Part shown: one piece after another, positions 22,462 through 33,312 of the stretch
Layout of the letters: each line of letters opens with the position of its first letter
How positions within the stretch are numbered: the first letter of the stretch is position 1
Source: Psococerastis gibbosa
Taxonomy: Eukaryota > Arthropoda > Insecta > Psocodea > Psocidae
Direction of reading: 5' to 3'
DNA length: 64,000 nt
Assembly: GCA_963971405.1 (NCBI GenBank)
Contig: OZ020484.1
Coordinates: 18,414,001-18,478,000, forward strand
Program-made: the position numbers and the translations under genes
Notes under the pieces: generated by a model
The model's input: only the letters and a program-made list of their open reading frames with translations
Told to the model about the DNA's origin: nothing
The model's database searches: none

Positions 22462-22888
22462 AGGCGGGTATTCCACTGGTCAATTTTACTACAAATTTGA
22501 TTTGAGATTTTTGTTTTACTCTATGACATTCTCCATTTTAATTTCCTCGTGATAAAATTGATCAATGATCATAGAGTAAAATCACGCGTAGCAAACAATA
22601 ACAAACTAAAATTAAACAATGGCGTTGTCTAGAGATGATAAAAAATTTAAATTAATTTCTTGAGAACGAATTTCGTAGTTTAAATCATAAAATTTCTTGT
22701 AGATTATAAAATTATCGTAAAAGAAAGACGGCGGGCAAACTTACAAATTTGGAAAAAATTGAAAAAAAAAAGATCAATTGTTGAAAACAAGTGGAAAGGG
22801 GTGTAAAAATAAATAATGCAACATTGATGAGTTTCCGTCAATGACAAAATCAAATTTGAAGTAAAATTGACCAGTGGAATACCCGCCT
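22462..22888. mobile_element. AGGCGG-terminus MITE, second subfamily (427 bp)
   Basis: The ends AGGCGGGTATTCCACTGGTC and GACCAGTGGAATACCCGCCT are exact inverses and extend inward through AATTTTACT, AATTTGATTT. TA at 22460-22461 and 22889-22890. It shares only the outer AGGCGGNNATTCCAC and the internal TGATCAATGATCATA with copies A-C. No transposase frame. Confidence 0.8.
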
Positions 22889-22984
22889 TAATAGGATCTA
22901 ATAGATTCTCGGTTCAACAGTGGGCTGTAAGCGGTGGGGTTGGTAGCATTTAACGTCGTCTCGGGCCTCTTTCCGCGGCAAGAG

Positions 22985-23082
22985 CAAGAAGTTGACATCT
23001 AAAGTCATCTTGCAAGAAGTTGACATCTAAAGTCATCTGCAAGAAGATGACATCTAAAGTCATCTTGCTAGAAGTTGACATC
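22985..23082 (+). repeat. tandem repeat, about 29-bp unit, 3.4 copies
   Basis: The unit is GAAGTTGACATCTAAAGTCA plus TCTTGCAA, repeated three times with small changes, then a partial fourth copy. Purine-rich, non-coding. Confidence 0.9.
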
Positions 23083-24334
23083 TTGGTCTTGACCTACCCC
23101 AGAAATATTATAAATATTCGCCACTGTGTTGTATTAAATGTGTTGCTGCATGTAACGGTTTTGGCTGTGGCTGTCACATTCTTTATTCAACACAAGCAGA
23201 AAATTTAGGGGGGGGGGGTCACAAGTTTGATGTAAGTTTGAAAGGTATTTTTTTTTTTTGCTGAAAATTTGAGTTTTATTCAATTTAAAAAAAATTTAAT
23301 ATATGACTTTACTAATTTAGGGGGGGTCATGACCCCCCTGTGGATCCGAAATTTCCACAGGCAATTTTTGAATGCACAATAACCTATAATTAATTTTTCC
23401 CATACTTAGATCTCTCAACTAAGTAGTCGGTTACATATGGGTGTGCCTTGCGTGTGAGCTCTGCATCATAAATTCACGGCAATATGCAGTAAACACAGTT
23501 CACACGATACGATTGTGACGAAAGTGAGCACGAATGTTTGCTTCTTTTCTGCAGATTCGTAGAAAGAGTATTGCAAAATGCAGCTGATTAGTCAGGCTAA
23601 TGACGGATGGCTTGTACGCATTGTTCTGACTGCCACCAAATGGGGTTTCCAACGTGCTATCATCATGAATTCCTTATTAGTCAATGTGTTCGTGAACTAT
23701 CTTGGATGAAGGTTGTTTATGGAGTATCGAATGAAAAATCAAAAGACTTCCTACAAAGTACGATATATATTATGTGAACTTGTAGGCGTACGAGTAGTTG
23801 TGGTTGAGTAGTACAGTACAATCCTTCAATATTCTTTTCTATAGCATGTACAATATATGATTCCCATCAGTATATGACGAAACCTAGTTCTGTCGAATGT
23901 CGATGAAAAACTGCTGTAATGCGGAACAATGGGCAGACCATCAAACATTTTAATTGAACTTTTTGCATAATAAAGTTATAAATTGAAATTTTTTTGACCG
24001 CGCTCTTATTATTTTTGCCAGCAAACTGTCGACTATCTTCATTATTTAAAGAAGTAAGCATTACTTATAGTTATAAGTGATGGTAACGGTAATGAGGTAC
24101 CTCTAGGTAGCGGTGTTCATGCCCAAGTTTGGTGCAATTATCTCAAATCGTTCTGGAGAAAATAGTGAAAAGCTCCGCGTTCTTATTATTTTTGCCACGG
24201 CTGTAGCTTATATACATAGTTGCCTACTTAACATACTGTATATTGTGGTTTCTTCAATGAAGTTCCAGCACGGGTTTTTTTCAGACTATACGGTTTACTC
24301 GTAAATAGGTCACTGGCGGTTTCAATTTTACAGG
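23083..24334. other. no gene recognised; G tracts
   Basis: G tracts at 23208-23218 and 23319-23325 and a short GGGGGGGTCATGACCCCCC palindrome with TGTGGATCC suggest a decayed poly-G MITE at about 23201-23350. Otherwise short frames only. Confidence 0.45.
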
Positions 24335-24347
24335 AGCATTTTAGTAT

Positions 24348-25083
24348 TTTTTTTTTTTTTTTTTCCCTTCGTGGGGCCTACTTGTTTGAGTTCCTATAAG
24401 CGTCGACCTAGAAGGTCTTTTGCTTCCACGTTTGCCGTCTACGCCCATCTTATAACACCAGTCTTTTTGATAAATTCTAGTGTTTTTGTGATGGGATTAG
24501 ATCGGATGGTTTCCTCTTCAGACCTAGGGTGGCCAAGAGCTTGGTATCGAGTTTGTCCCAGCGCTTCACATTCAAAGAGAATGTGTTCAGCTGTTTCTTC
24601 TTCAACTTCACACAGTCTGCATCTACTGTCGTTTTTCACGCCAACCCTATGCATGTGTTTGTTGAAGTGGCCGTGGCCCGTAAGCGTGCCAACCACCCTT
24701 CTAGCTTGCTCTCTACTTAAAGAGAGAAGCTGATCGGTGAGCTTCTTACTAGGACCCGGAATAACCTTCTTAGCAAATCTGCTTTCCGGGACTTTCTTCC
24801 ATTCCTCTGCAGTTTTTCTCTGCACCCATTTTTGTACAAATGGCAATAAGCCATCCCGTACTTAGGTTCTGCACCAATGAATGGCGTTTCTGCACCTTTT
24901 CGAGCCAGCTCGTCGGCTCTTTCATTCCCATCAAAGTTCGAGTGCGCGGGACCCAAATCAGCGAGACTGAGTTTTCCCGACACACCTTTATTAGGAGGTT
25001 GGTGCAGTGCCACACCATTTTTGATGTGATCTTTATAGCCCCCACAGCCTTAATCGCTGCCTGCGAGTCTGTATAGATAATAA
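24348..25083 (-). mobile_element. 5'-truncated I/R1-type LINE with 13-bp target duplication
   Basis: The perfect direct repeat AGCATTTTAGTAT at 24335-24347 and 25084-25096 flanks an insert whose plus-strand left end is a T tract, so the element lies on the minus strand with a poly(A) tail. It holds only the RNase H and terminal zinc-knuckle part of ORF2. An RNase H domain places it with the I, R1, LOA and related groups rather than RTE. Confidence 0.9.
24439..25080 (-). pseudogene. RNase H and CCHC-like tail of LINE ORF2, frameshifted
   Basis: Reading on the minus strand: YTDSQAAIKAVGAIK is the RNase H segment with its catalytic Asp, and SLIWVP leads to a frameshift. NERADELARKGAETPF gives the second RNase H motif. 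A second frame change near 24850 leads into LPFVQKWVQRKTAEEWKKV, then GHGHFNKHMHRVGVKNDSRC. The putative metal-binding tail CRLCEVEEETAEHILFEC follows. It ends at 24439 about 75 bp before the poly(A). Two frameshifts in a copy with an intact target duplication mean it was inactive from insertion. Confidence 0.85.
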
Positions 25084-25097
25084 AGCATTTTAGTATA

Positions 25098-25539
25098 CTC
25101 CTTTTGAAAAAATAAAGTGAAAAGTGTTTGGAAAACCCCAGTATTAAACTAGTCGGGTCTGATCTCTTGTCAATGCCCCCCCCCCCTCTCTTTTGAAAAT
25201 TCTAAAACCGCAGAGTTTTTGAATTAGCAATATTTCTAGTGAGAAAATGTAAATGTGAAACGTGAAATGTGAAACGAAAGCTTTTATTTTTTTTGTGAAT
25301 GTTTCATCTTCACTTTGTGGATGTGGAAGGAATAAATAATTGATTTCGTTAAATTGACTAATCCATCAATTCTTAGCGTTAAATATAGGTATACGCTATC
25401 CCATGTTAATGTGATAAACTCAGTTAAAATGTTATATCACAAATATAGTGCGTAACAAATCAACCAATTTTCCATGTGATTTCTTCCGGTTTCTCCATGT
25501 TATTTTCTAACTAAGGATTTTAATTATTTACTATTATCT
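25098..25539. other. no gene recognised
   Basis: AT-rich DNA with one C tract near 25180; nothing recognised. Confidence 0.5.
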
Positions 25540-25541
25540 TA

Positions 25542-25937
25542 GGCGCGGTTTCCACCGACCGGCTAGGGCTAAATACAAATACGGTGACGTGGTAGCAGAC
25601 ATTCAAGACTTAGGCGAGGTTTCCACCGACCTCGCATTGCAGAATGCAAATGACATTGACCGAAATGTTTGTTTTTCTTTTTATAGAAATCTATTAAAAT
25701 GTTTGTAATTAACATATCCCATGACGCCATTTTTTAATTTTAGTTTGTTTGTTTGTGATTTTACTGTATGATCATTGATCAATTTTAACTATGGCAAAGA
25801 GTAAAACAAACATTTCCGTCAATATCATTTGCATTCTGCAATGCGAGTTCGGTGGAAACCCCGCCCAAGTCTTGAATGTCTGCTACCACGTCACCGTATT
25901 TGTATTTAGCCCTAGCCGGTCGGTGGAAACCCCGCCA
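25542..25937. mobile_element. composite palindromic MITE, family AGGCGG, copy C
   Basis: The left end GGCGCGGTTTCCACCGACCG and the right end CGGTCGGTGGAAACCCCGCC are near-inverse. TA at 25540-25541 and 25938-25939. It has outer and inner arms as in copies A and B, with central TGATCATTGATCA. Copy A and C interiors are the closest pair, lying in opposite orientations of the near-palindrome. Confidence 0.8.
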
Positions 25938-26074
25938 TATAAATGGGATAGACCCATCCAAAGCAGTAATCTTGAGGTACTGTTCATACTTCTCATAGCT
26001 CAGAGGAATGATCTACCGTAGAAATCGAAGGGAGAGCTGCGTGCAAAAGTACCTACCATGTAGATTATCAAGTA

Positions 26075-26392
26075 GTAGAAGCCGGGCGGATGGGCCGTGG
26101 TCAATCTGAAAGCGTCAACATCTGCGGTCGACAACTTCAGTGACACTATGTAAACGTCTAGGATTTTACCATGGAGGCAACAGTTAGGGCAAGGGGATGT
26201 TTACTAATATGAATTATACTTAGAGGAGAGGTGAAGGCGTCCAGTTCTTAAGTCTTATAGGAGTCTACGTAGTACCACTGAAGATATTGACAAAACGTTT
26301 GGAAGTACGCTTTCAGATCGACGACGGCCCATCAGCCCGTATACTGATTGCTGCATGATCTGACTCCGGCCGTAACTGTAATAAATTGTAAT
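26075..26392. mobile_element. Penelope-like terminal remnant (family P2)
   Basis: The left GTAGAAGCCGGGCGGATGG and right CCATCAGCCCGTATACTG are inverted versions of the P2 terminus (GATGGGCCGTGGTC motif). Hammerhead-like pieces are visible: GTCGACCGCAGATGTTGACG on the minus strand at left (without its GAAAC half), and on the plus strand CCACTGAAGATATTGAC followed by AAAACGTTTGGAAG at right. The trailing ACTCCGGCCGTAA matches the other P2 copies. No coding region. Confidence 0.6.
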
Positions 26393-26944
26393 TACACCTA
26401 CCATGCAGGTTACACCAGGTGGAGGTCTCACATGAGGGCCTTGTGGTAGGCCATCAGCGACATTTGAATACCCCCCCATTATGTAGTTTCTAAAGTTTCT
26501 GGAAATCCCAGGTAGCGTTTACAGTCTTGTGAAATAGTTATCTTAACTCAGTGCCGGTCCAATTACCTATTTCCAATTAATGCAGACAATACAATGCCGG
26601 TTCCAGCACAATGAGATACAGGTACTGCAGTACTGTTCCATAGAACCTCTTCGCAAGCCATTAATTATTGGCTGCCCCGCCTTAATGCATGAAACCACTA
26701 AATTAGTTGTTACTGTTCCATGTCTCCGTGAGGGTTGTTCTTTAACATGAATTGGATATGGATGTCAGACAGCAGTCTACAGCTCCAGGGTGCACGATTG
26801 AGCAAAACCATCGAAATGGTATAGTTCTTCCACATTTAGAACGTAAATATTGGTCACCCCTGGATCAAAATAACTTTTTATTTATTATTTAATGTACTAG
26901 GTTTGCCTGAGTTGGTCTATGGATCTTGTAGAGGACTATTTCAC

Positions 26945-26967
26945 ACACAATATCATAGTGAACTTTA

Positions 26968-27006
<39 letters not shown>

Positions 27007-27110
27007 GGTAATTATTTTATGAACTTAATGTAGGAAAAAAATTTCACACATTGTAAAATTCATGAAAAAATGGTAGCACCAAAAAGTAAAAATACCCCAT
27101 GATATTGTGT
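26945..27110. repeat. short inverted repeat enclosing a long T tract
   Basis: ACACAATATCAT at 26945-26956 is inverted as ATGATATTGTGT at 27099-27110 (12 of 12). A run of about 29 T at 26973-27001 lies inside. Could be a small MITE or chance; there is no second copy. Confidence 0.4.
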
Positions 27111-28580
27111 ATAGCCTACAACTCGTTATAATATGTAGCTTACGTGGTAAATGAAATAAAAAAATATAAATTGGTTAATTTTTATTTTGTTTTGATCCAT
27201 TGTGACCATTCATTATCTTAGTTCTATATCCTCATAATAACGATTATAAAGTAAAATTTTGTTTTTCTGCAGCCGTAGCACCTATGGAAAAGCACAACTT
27301 ATCCGCGAATAGGTGTAAATTATCACATATTTTTTTCATGATAAAATAGCTGAATTTCATCTGTTTTGGAGTGGGTATGTTTTAATGCCGTATTTAAATG
27401 GTTGAAATAATTCTAAGGGTTATTCTTATCCGTTGGTGCTCATTGTTGTGGTAATAATAATTATATTCTATTAAAAGGCCAATCTAAAAATTAGTCTTTT
27501 GCTGCGGCGACGTTTTCGGGCGTAATGGTATCTGGACAGTATGAGGTTTTATCTTGGCATTCTAGAAGATTTTATAAAACTTGCCTTGGCTGCAGGACAC
27601 ACTGCTGATGCCAAGATATACTGTGTATAAAAAAGGATTTGCTGCATTGCAAGTCATTAACACATTAACATAATTATTATTCTGATATATAATTTAATTT
27701 AATTAATAGGCTAACTTGCGAAGTCTGCGCCTTTTATGACAGAAGTTCCCACACTGTTTTGGTTCCTTACTAAAACCCGCTTACATATTATGATCTGCTG
27801 GATGGTGTTTCAGTCTTTTATCAAGAAAAAAACATGTTATACTGTACGTACAGTGAACATATCGGTGTGTATTTCTTAATCAAGATTAGGTCAATGTTCT
27901 TTAAAGGATTTGACCTAGTTTCATGATAAGTTATCCTTCTATTTTGAAGAATCAAAGAATGGAATATATTATTTTTATCTTGAACTTGGATTTTAGGAAC
28001 CTGAAGTAGTTTACTCACGTTGAGGTATTGAGCAAAGAGGGAACCAAAAAAGGGTTTCAATTTTTAAAAATTGTTTATGGCGCCCCACAATGATTTGCCC
28101 TTTTCTTGTATTTATGTTTAACCTCACTGAATTTTTTTATGGTTTGCGTGCACAAAGTTATAGTAGTAGCCGTTACTTGAATTTTACCATATCGTATAAA
28201 TCCTATTTAATCAAACAATATTTCTGTAATAGGTATGGTCTAATAGGCACCGCATGTGCATTCTTTGCGCTACGACTATAATAAAGTTCACGTATATCAA
28301 AACCGCTATAATTAATTTAATGGGCAGTAATTTAGGACAGCTATCGTTATCGAATTAATTTCCAATAATGAGCATTTTTACTGGATATGGCTTAAAATTT
28401 AAATAGTGATTGCATTTTTGAATATATTGCCATCGATATTTTTATTTATTTATAGTGATTCAGATTCAATTTGGCCATGAAGAACCTAAACGCAGATAGC
28501 TGATTGCTCTTGTATGAGTTCAGACTTTCCTTTCCTTTTTATACGTTATATAAACAGCTTTACGATATTCAAAATTTTTT
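27111..28580. other. 1.5 kb AT-rich, no gene seen
   Basis: Only short frames. A 60-bp stretch near 27272 weakly matches 12612. No matched element ends. Confidence 0.5.
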
Positions 28581-28589
28581 ATATTTAGA

Positions 28590-29050
28590 GATTTCACCGG
28601 ATGTCCCCGTTTTGAGGTTCCTGGATTCCAAAAAAGGAAGTCTTTACGACATGTCTGCGTTTCTGTCTGTATGTGCCTCGGATTGTATTAAGGTATTTTT
28701 ATTAATCAAAAAGGGCCACACTAAGTGCACCCAGTGAAGGGGACTTGCGTCGTGGCCCTTACTTTTTTGTGAACAAACGACTTAATCGATTTTGATGAAA
28801 TTAGACATGTAGGTTCACAATAATAATGTCACGGTACCACTTTGTCTATTTTGGGCTAACTCAGTTTTGAGGGGTGTACTTTTAAAAAAAACGACGAAAA
28901 AAATGCTTAAAAAAGTGTTATCCGAAAAAATTTCTTACAATTTTATTCACATATTACTTATATATTGTAGTCGTTATGAATGTAAATAAAACTCGCTTTG
29001 TCGCTTCCCCTTGATAGTTTGGCCCTGAGGACAAGCAATAAAAATACAAT
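28590..29050 (-). repeat. family C dispersed repeat, copy 2 (diverged)
   Basis: Plus-strand order is GAGGTTCCTGGATTCC, a CTGTCTGTATG tract, CATGTAGGTTCACA, TTGGGCTAACTCAGTTT and CCCCTTGATAGTTT, the same as copy 1 and the reverse of copy 3. About 75 bases with GGGCCACACTAAGTGCACCC and an inverse-like GTCGTGGCCC are inserted inside the CTGTCTG/aspect region and may be a small foldback element. Confidence 0.65.
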
Positions 29051-29459
29051 TACAATTAATAAGACTTAAAATTGACGTTAAACGATTCCACCAACGTATA
29101 TCAACTTCTGGAATGAATTAGGTGCTAAGCAGAGTTACAGCCGGTTGCAGTTTCAATCACGTTATATAGTGGTTTACGATAGAATAAATTTTTGAAAGTC
29201 CATACCCCTGTGGTCTGTGATACTATTGTATTATGCAGTGTAATGTTAGCGCATTGTAGTTTGTACACATGACTCTTTTGGAAAATGACATTTTTCTATC
29301 TAGCAATTCATTCTTTTGAGATAGAGAAAATCGTGACAGTTTAAAAGAACCGGTCCGAGTTCACTCGAACATGCTTTCCAATTTATCAAAATTATTAGAT
29401 AGAGAAAATTAGTAATTTTATGGCAAATATTTTTCCTATGGTTAAATTTCCGATATCTC

Positions 29460-30198
29460 GGGGGGGGGGGGGGGGGGCGGTTGTCCACCTGACGTCACTG
29501 GAAGTGAGGTAAATTCTCGATAGGTCAAACTAAAATTAATTACCACACAGCAATAATGGCAGGGCATGCAATGCATTTGAGCGCGAATTTTCTATCATTT
29601 TTTTCAAAAAATAATTTTTTGGGCAAAACCAAATATTTTTTTGGGAAAGCAACCTATCCGGTTTCGTTACTCAATTTAACACCTAAAACATGCTTGAAGG
29701 TAGAAATCATCGATAGAAAGGTTTCGCATTTTTTAGTCATTTTTTCATTAAAATTTAGTTATTTTTATTTTTTTACCCCCAGAAGCAAACTATCAAGGGG
29801 CAAGCGACCCCCCACATTTTATCAACATTAATAACGACTACAATCTACGAGAATTTAAAAGAAATCGTTGGAGCCGTTTTTGAGAAATAATTTTTTTAGA
29901 CGTTTTTTTGGAGTTTTTTGAAAATAAAACCCCCCCAAATTGAGTTAGCCCAAAAAAAAAAATGCTCCCGAGGTATGATTTTTGTGAACCTACATGCCAA
30001 ATTTCACTCAAATCCACTGAGTAGTTTGCCCGGAAATCGACGAACAGACAGACCGACAGACCGACCGACAGACAGACATTTTGTAAAAACCACTTTTTTG
30101 GGTTCCTCAAAACGTGTAAATCCGTTGAAATCTCGGAATCGAAAATTTCGACCATCACAAAGCTTTCCTTATACTACGTATAAATTGGAAAGCAATAA
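29460..30198 (+). repeat. family C dispersed repeat, copy 3
   Basis: Longest uninterrupted copy. It starts at a G tract (29461-29476), GACGTCACTGG, then TTACCACACAGCAATAATGG, CAAGGGGCAAGCGACC, TTGAGTTAGCCC and an ACAGACAGACCGACAG tract, then AAACCACTTTTTTGGGTTCC, ending TATAAATTGGAAAGCAATAA. It supplies the empty site for the insertion in copy 1. The frame through the end gives the same peptide as copy 1, but upstream frames are broken. Confidence 0.75.
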
Positions 30199-30257
30199 AT
30201 TCTCATGACAATTATTTACCATAGATGGTCGGAAACACTAATTTTATTTATTTACCT

Positions 30258-30490
30258 ATTATAATGATTGATAAATAGGAAGTCCCTTGTCCAATGCCAA
30301 CGACCCCATGGATTTCGGAAATTATTTGTATTGGTTCCGTATGAGTGTTTGGCCATTGGCAAACTGGTATACGTTCTCGATGTCAACCTACACCGCCTAC
30401 AAGTGACAATGGACAAGCTGAGACAAGCTTACCGTTGACGCAATGAAACAGGCGAAAGCATGACTTAACCAAGTACAGATACGAGTCATG
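30258..30490 (+). repeat. repeat R2, copy 2
   Basis: Includes CCAATGCCAACGACCCCATG, GGCCATTGGCAAACTGGTAT, CTCGATGTCAACCTACACCG and AAGTACAGATACGAGTCA. Good match to 62925-63130 and 21985-22170. Confidence 0.7.
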
Positions 30491-31635
30491 ATGCACGGGT
30501 ACACTCGCCCCGGCTCTTCATTTGGTTTTTTGGAAGAAAGCACAAATACAAATCGCTCTTTTTGGGTATTGAATAAACATAAACATGTTCATAAGCAGTT
30601 TCATTCCACTTGAGCAATCGCTAGCCGATCATGGACTCAAATGTCATGGAAATAAATGGAAATCATCCAGTAACATATTATTTCAAAAGTTGATACAGAA
30701 GGGATCAATTGTGAAGATTCCGAGAGCATATATTCATTCAAAGTTTGGGTTATTGAGCTGGATCCTATCACGCATCGCGCTCGGTGTAAAGCATGGCAGT
30801 AATATTTTATACGAGTTTTATTTCAAGTTCTTTATGCGCCCTCCACCGCCTTCCAGCCCTGTTCTCCCATGGGATACTTTGGATCATATGGCCCCGCGTC
30901 ATGTCTCTAACGACCCCACCCACCCATCCGACCGAAAGACGGGAATTTAATCCGAAACTCATACATTTCTGTCTTTCACCTTTCGCCATGATAGGAGGAG
31001 GAGGGGGGGGGGACTTGACTTGGGTTGCTGCGTTAAGCTCCCTTCTTACCCTTTGTGTGCTTTCTGAGAGCGCTCTTGCAGCGCTGCTTCGGAGCACTTT
31101 TATAACTTCCAAACGACGTCACTGTTTCATCTGGTACTGTGAAGTCCAGTTTTAATCTCTCATTCTAAATTGTTAGGTGACATTGTACGGTACACTTCAG
31201 ATTTGACAGGACAGTGGCCATAGCTGAGGGGAAATGACACACTGCATGCTACGGACAAGATGGCGTGGTCGAGGTAGATTACCCATGTAGATGAGGATAG
31301 TTGTAGTATTTCTTTGGGATACACAAATGTAATAATTTGTTTTCGTGGAGATAATGCCTCGACGGAAGTTATGAATTAAATCATTAATCAGTGAGCTATA
31401 GGCTTTCATGTTTTGATCTTCTTTTCCGCTTTTCTTCTAAGTTATCGTCGCCGAGCGCAACTTGTCGAAAGCATTTTTTTTGTGAGACGTATTGTATTTA
31501 GGCTATTTCCTAGCCTAGATGAATGCTGGTAATGTTTGTCTATTTTCCGTGTACCTTCACTGGCAAAAATAGTGTTTGGAATGTAACCATGAGTTTTCTT
31601 CTAACATTTTAAATTGAGGATCTTTCTTGTTTCAG
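30491..31635. other. no gene recognised; locally GC-richer
   Basis: At 30830-31110 base composition rises and open frames of 100-121 codons occur on both strands, overlapping one another. None has a recognisable domain, and a G tract at 31001-31010 creates the proline or glycine runs. I call no gene. Confidence 0.4.
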
Positions 31636-31696
31636 GTCTCTCATCAACCGAGGAAGCCAATATTACCATTTACCAAGAACAAACTACTGCGTTAAG
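31636..31696 (+). CDS. candidate 61-bp exon, unknown gene
   Basis: Acceptor CTTTCTTGTTTCAG ends at 31635 and donor AAG|GTACGT follows 31696; both fit consensus well. Two of three frames are open: one reads SLINRGSQYYHLPRTNYCVK, another LSSTEEANITIYQEQTTALR. No partner exon was found, and the choice of frame cannot be made here. It may be a non-coding RNA exon or chance. Confidence 0.3.
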
Positions 31697-33092
31697 GTAC
31701 GTAGGTACAATAGCAGAGCATCTACATACACATATGTAACTCCATGTTCTGTATGATCTGGAACTACCGAACAAAAATACCTACTAAATTTAGTAGCTAC
31801 TATATATAGATGTAAAATATGGACTTGATTATAACATGACAATGATTATTTACGATTCGCCTAATTTTGAAAAATTCCTTGCCTTCGTCTATAGTGAAAC
31901 CTAGGCTATTATTAGCTTACTTTTGTGTGTACAGTCTTTAACCCAGAGCAGTGAACTGTACCTGCATTATACAGTCCAGTTAAGAGGATATGCTACGTAG
32001 AAAATTGGCACCCCAAAATTAAATACTTTTCATTTTTTATTTCGACCTCAGCTGATTATTAAAAATTTGGCTCATTTAAGTTGCAGAAGACTACTTCGTG
32101 CATCATATAATCGGGTAATTTTACTTTTCGGTTTTGAAGTTTTTCCAAAAATTCCAGAATACGCAAAATTTTAGTCCTACTACCTCTTAATATTATTTTT
32201 TAATGTTGAAATTATAACTTATTGGTTTATTTAACTTTCATACTCCGATCCTGTATTTTGCATTCCTTGGAGAAATGGTGGATTAGTACCTACGGTTGCT
32301 AACATTTCAGACAGCTATAAGCCATGTAATAGAACATGTTATGACTCTACGCATATTATTTAAATCATCATATAAACACGCAGTTTGTGAAAATGCTCTC
32401 TCAAAAACCTATCAAATGACAAACTCCTGTCACAAAGGAGATATTACGATAGAAGGGAGGAGCAGCTCAAAAGTGCTCGCTCCATGCTTACGAAAATGTT
32501 CTGTTGAAGGGAATAAAAGAAGAGGGTGAGAACAATATCCTTTTTTTTGTTCATCTTGAAGCTGAGCGCGACGTCTGCCCACACGATTCCTGACAAATTT
32601 TGATCTCTCCCCTCCCCGTATAAAATGGAAATGTGGCTTCATTAAGTATGGTACGGGTTCGTATAATATACTGCGGGCTGCGGATTCCATAAAAAATAGC
32701 TTCACTAACTAATACCAAGATTCCCATGATCGCTTGAAATGTTTGAAAAGGAATACTGCACGGCACCACTGGCCATTGATAAATGGAGGTGTTGTTGTTG
32801 TTGTTGTTGTTGTTTCAACATTCAACATTCAACCATGCGTTGGGTTGGTGAGACTGGGTTATAGTTCAAAATCTAAAGTCCCTATAGTCTACGTACGTGT
32901 ACCGTACTAGGCAACACAAATCAACCTACATGTTTTTGAATGCAGCATGTGTATTTATTTTTTACCTGTGGTAAAGAAATTAGTTTCTGGATGAGTATTC
33001 AAATTTTGGCCTGAATTTGCTTTAATGTAGTATTGCATTATTGGGCTATACCTTTTTATACTGATATTTAATCTAAGGTAAGTAAAGGCAAT
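31697..33092. other. no gene recognised; GTT microsatellite
   Basis: Contains eight GTT units at 32791-32814. Short frames near 32300-32770 overlap on both strands and show no motif. Confidence 0.5.
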
Positions 33093-33099
33093 GGTGTAA

Positions 33100-33310
33100 T
33101 ACTATTTAACAAAGGTTTAGTTGTACTTACATTGCCTGTTGTGTTAATAGTAATTAGAGGCATGGGCCTCATGATTATCGAACAATTAGGGTGGAGACCA
33201 TTGTCAGGGGAAGGGGGTGACTTTTCGGGAGTGGCTGCTTTGATGACCATGAGGCCCATTCCTCTAATGACTATTAACACAACAGGCAATGTAACCCTTT
33301 CCTAAATACT
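33100..33310. mobile_element. MITE family K, copy 1
   Basis: The left GTTTAGTTGTACTTACATTG then CCTGTTGTGTTAATAGT is inverted on the right as ACTATTAACACAACAGGCAA then TGTAACCC. The inner arms GAGGCATGGGCCTCATG and CATGAGGCCCATTCCTC also pair. Part of the right outer arm (AGTCCAACT) is missing relative to 52141-52361. Non-coding. Confidence 0.7.
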
Positions 33311-33312
33311 GA

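Noticed and set aside
23010-23082. Regular short repeats suggested a CRISPR-like array.
   Set aside because: The units are contiguous, without spacers, in an animal genome; it is a simple tandem repeat.
26973-27001. Long T tract suggested a poly(A) tail of a minus-strand retrocopy.
   Set aside because: No flanking direct repeat and no recognisable body on the expected side.
30807-31112. Long open frames on both strands at 30585-31155.
   Set aside because: They overlap each other, owe their proline and glycine runs to a G tract, and show no domain or splice context.
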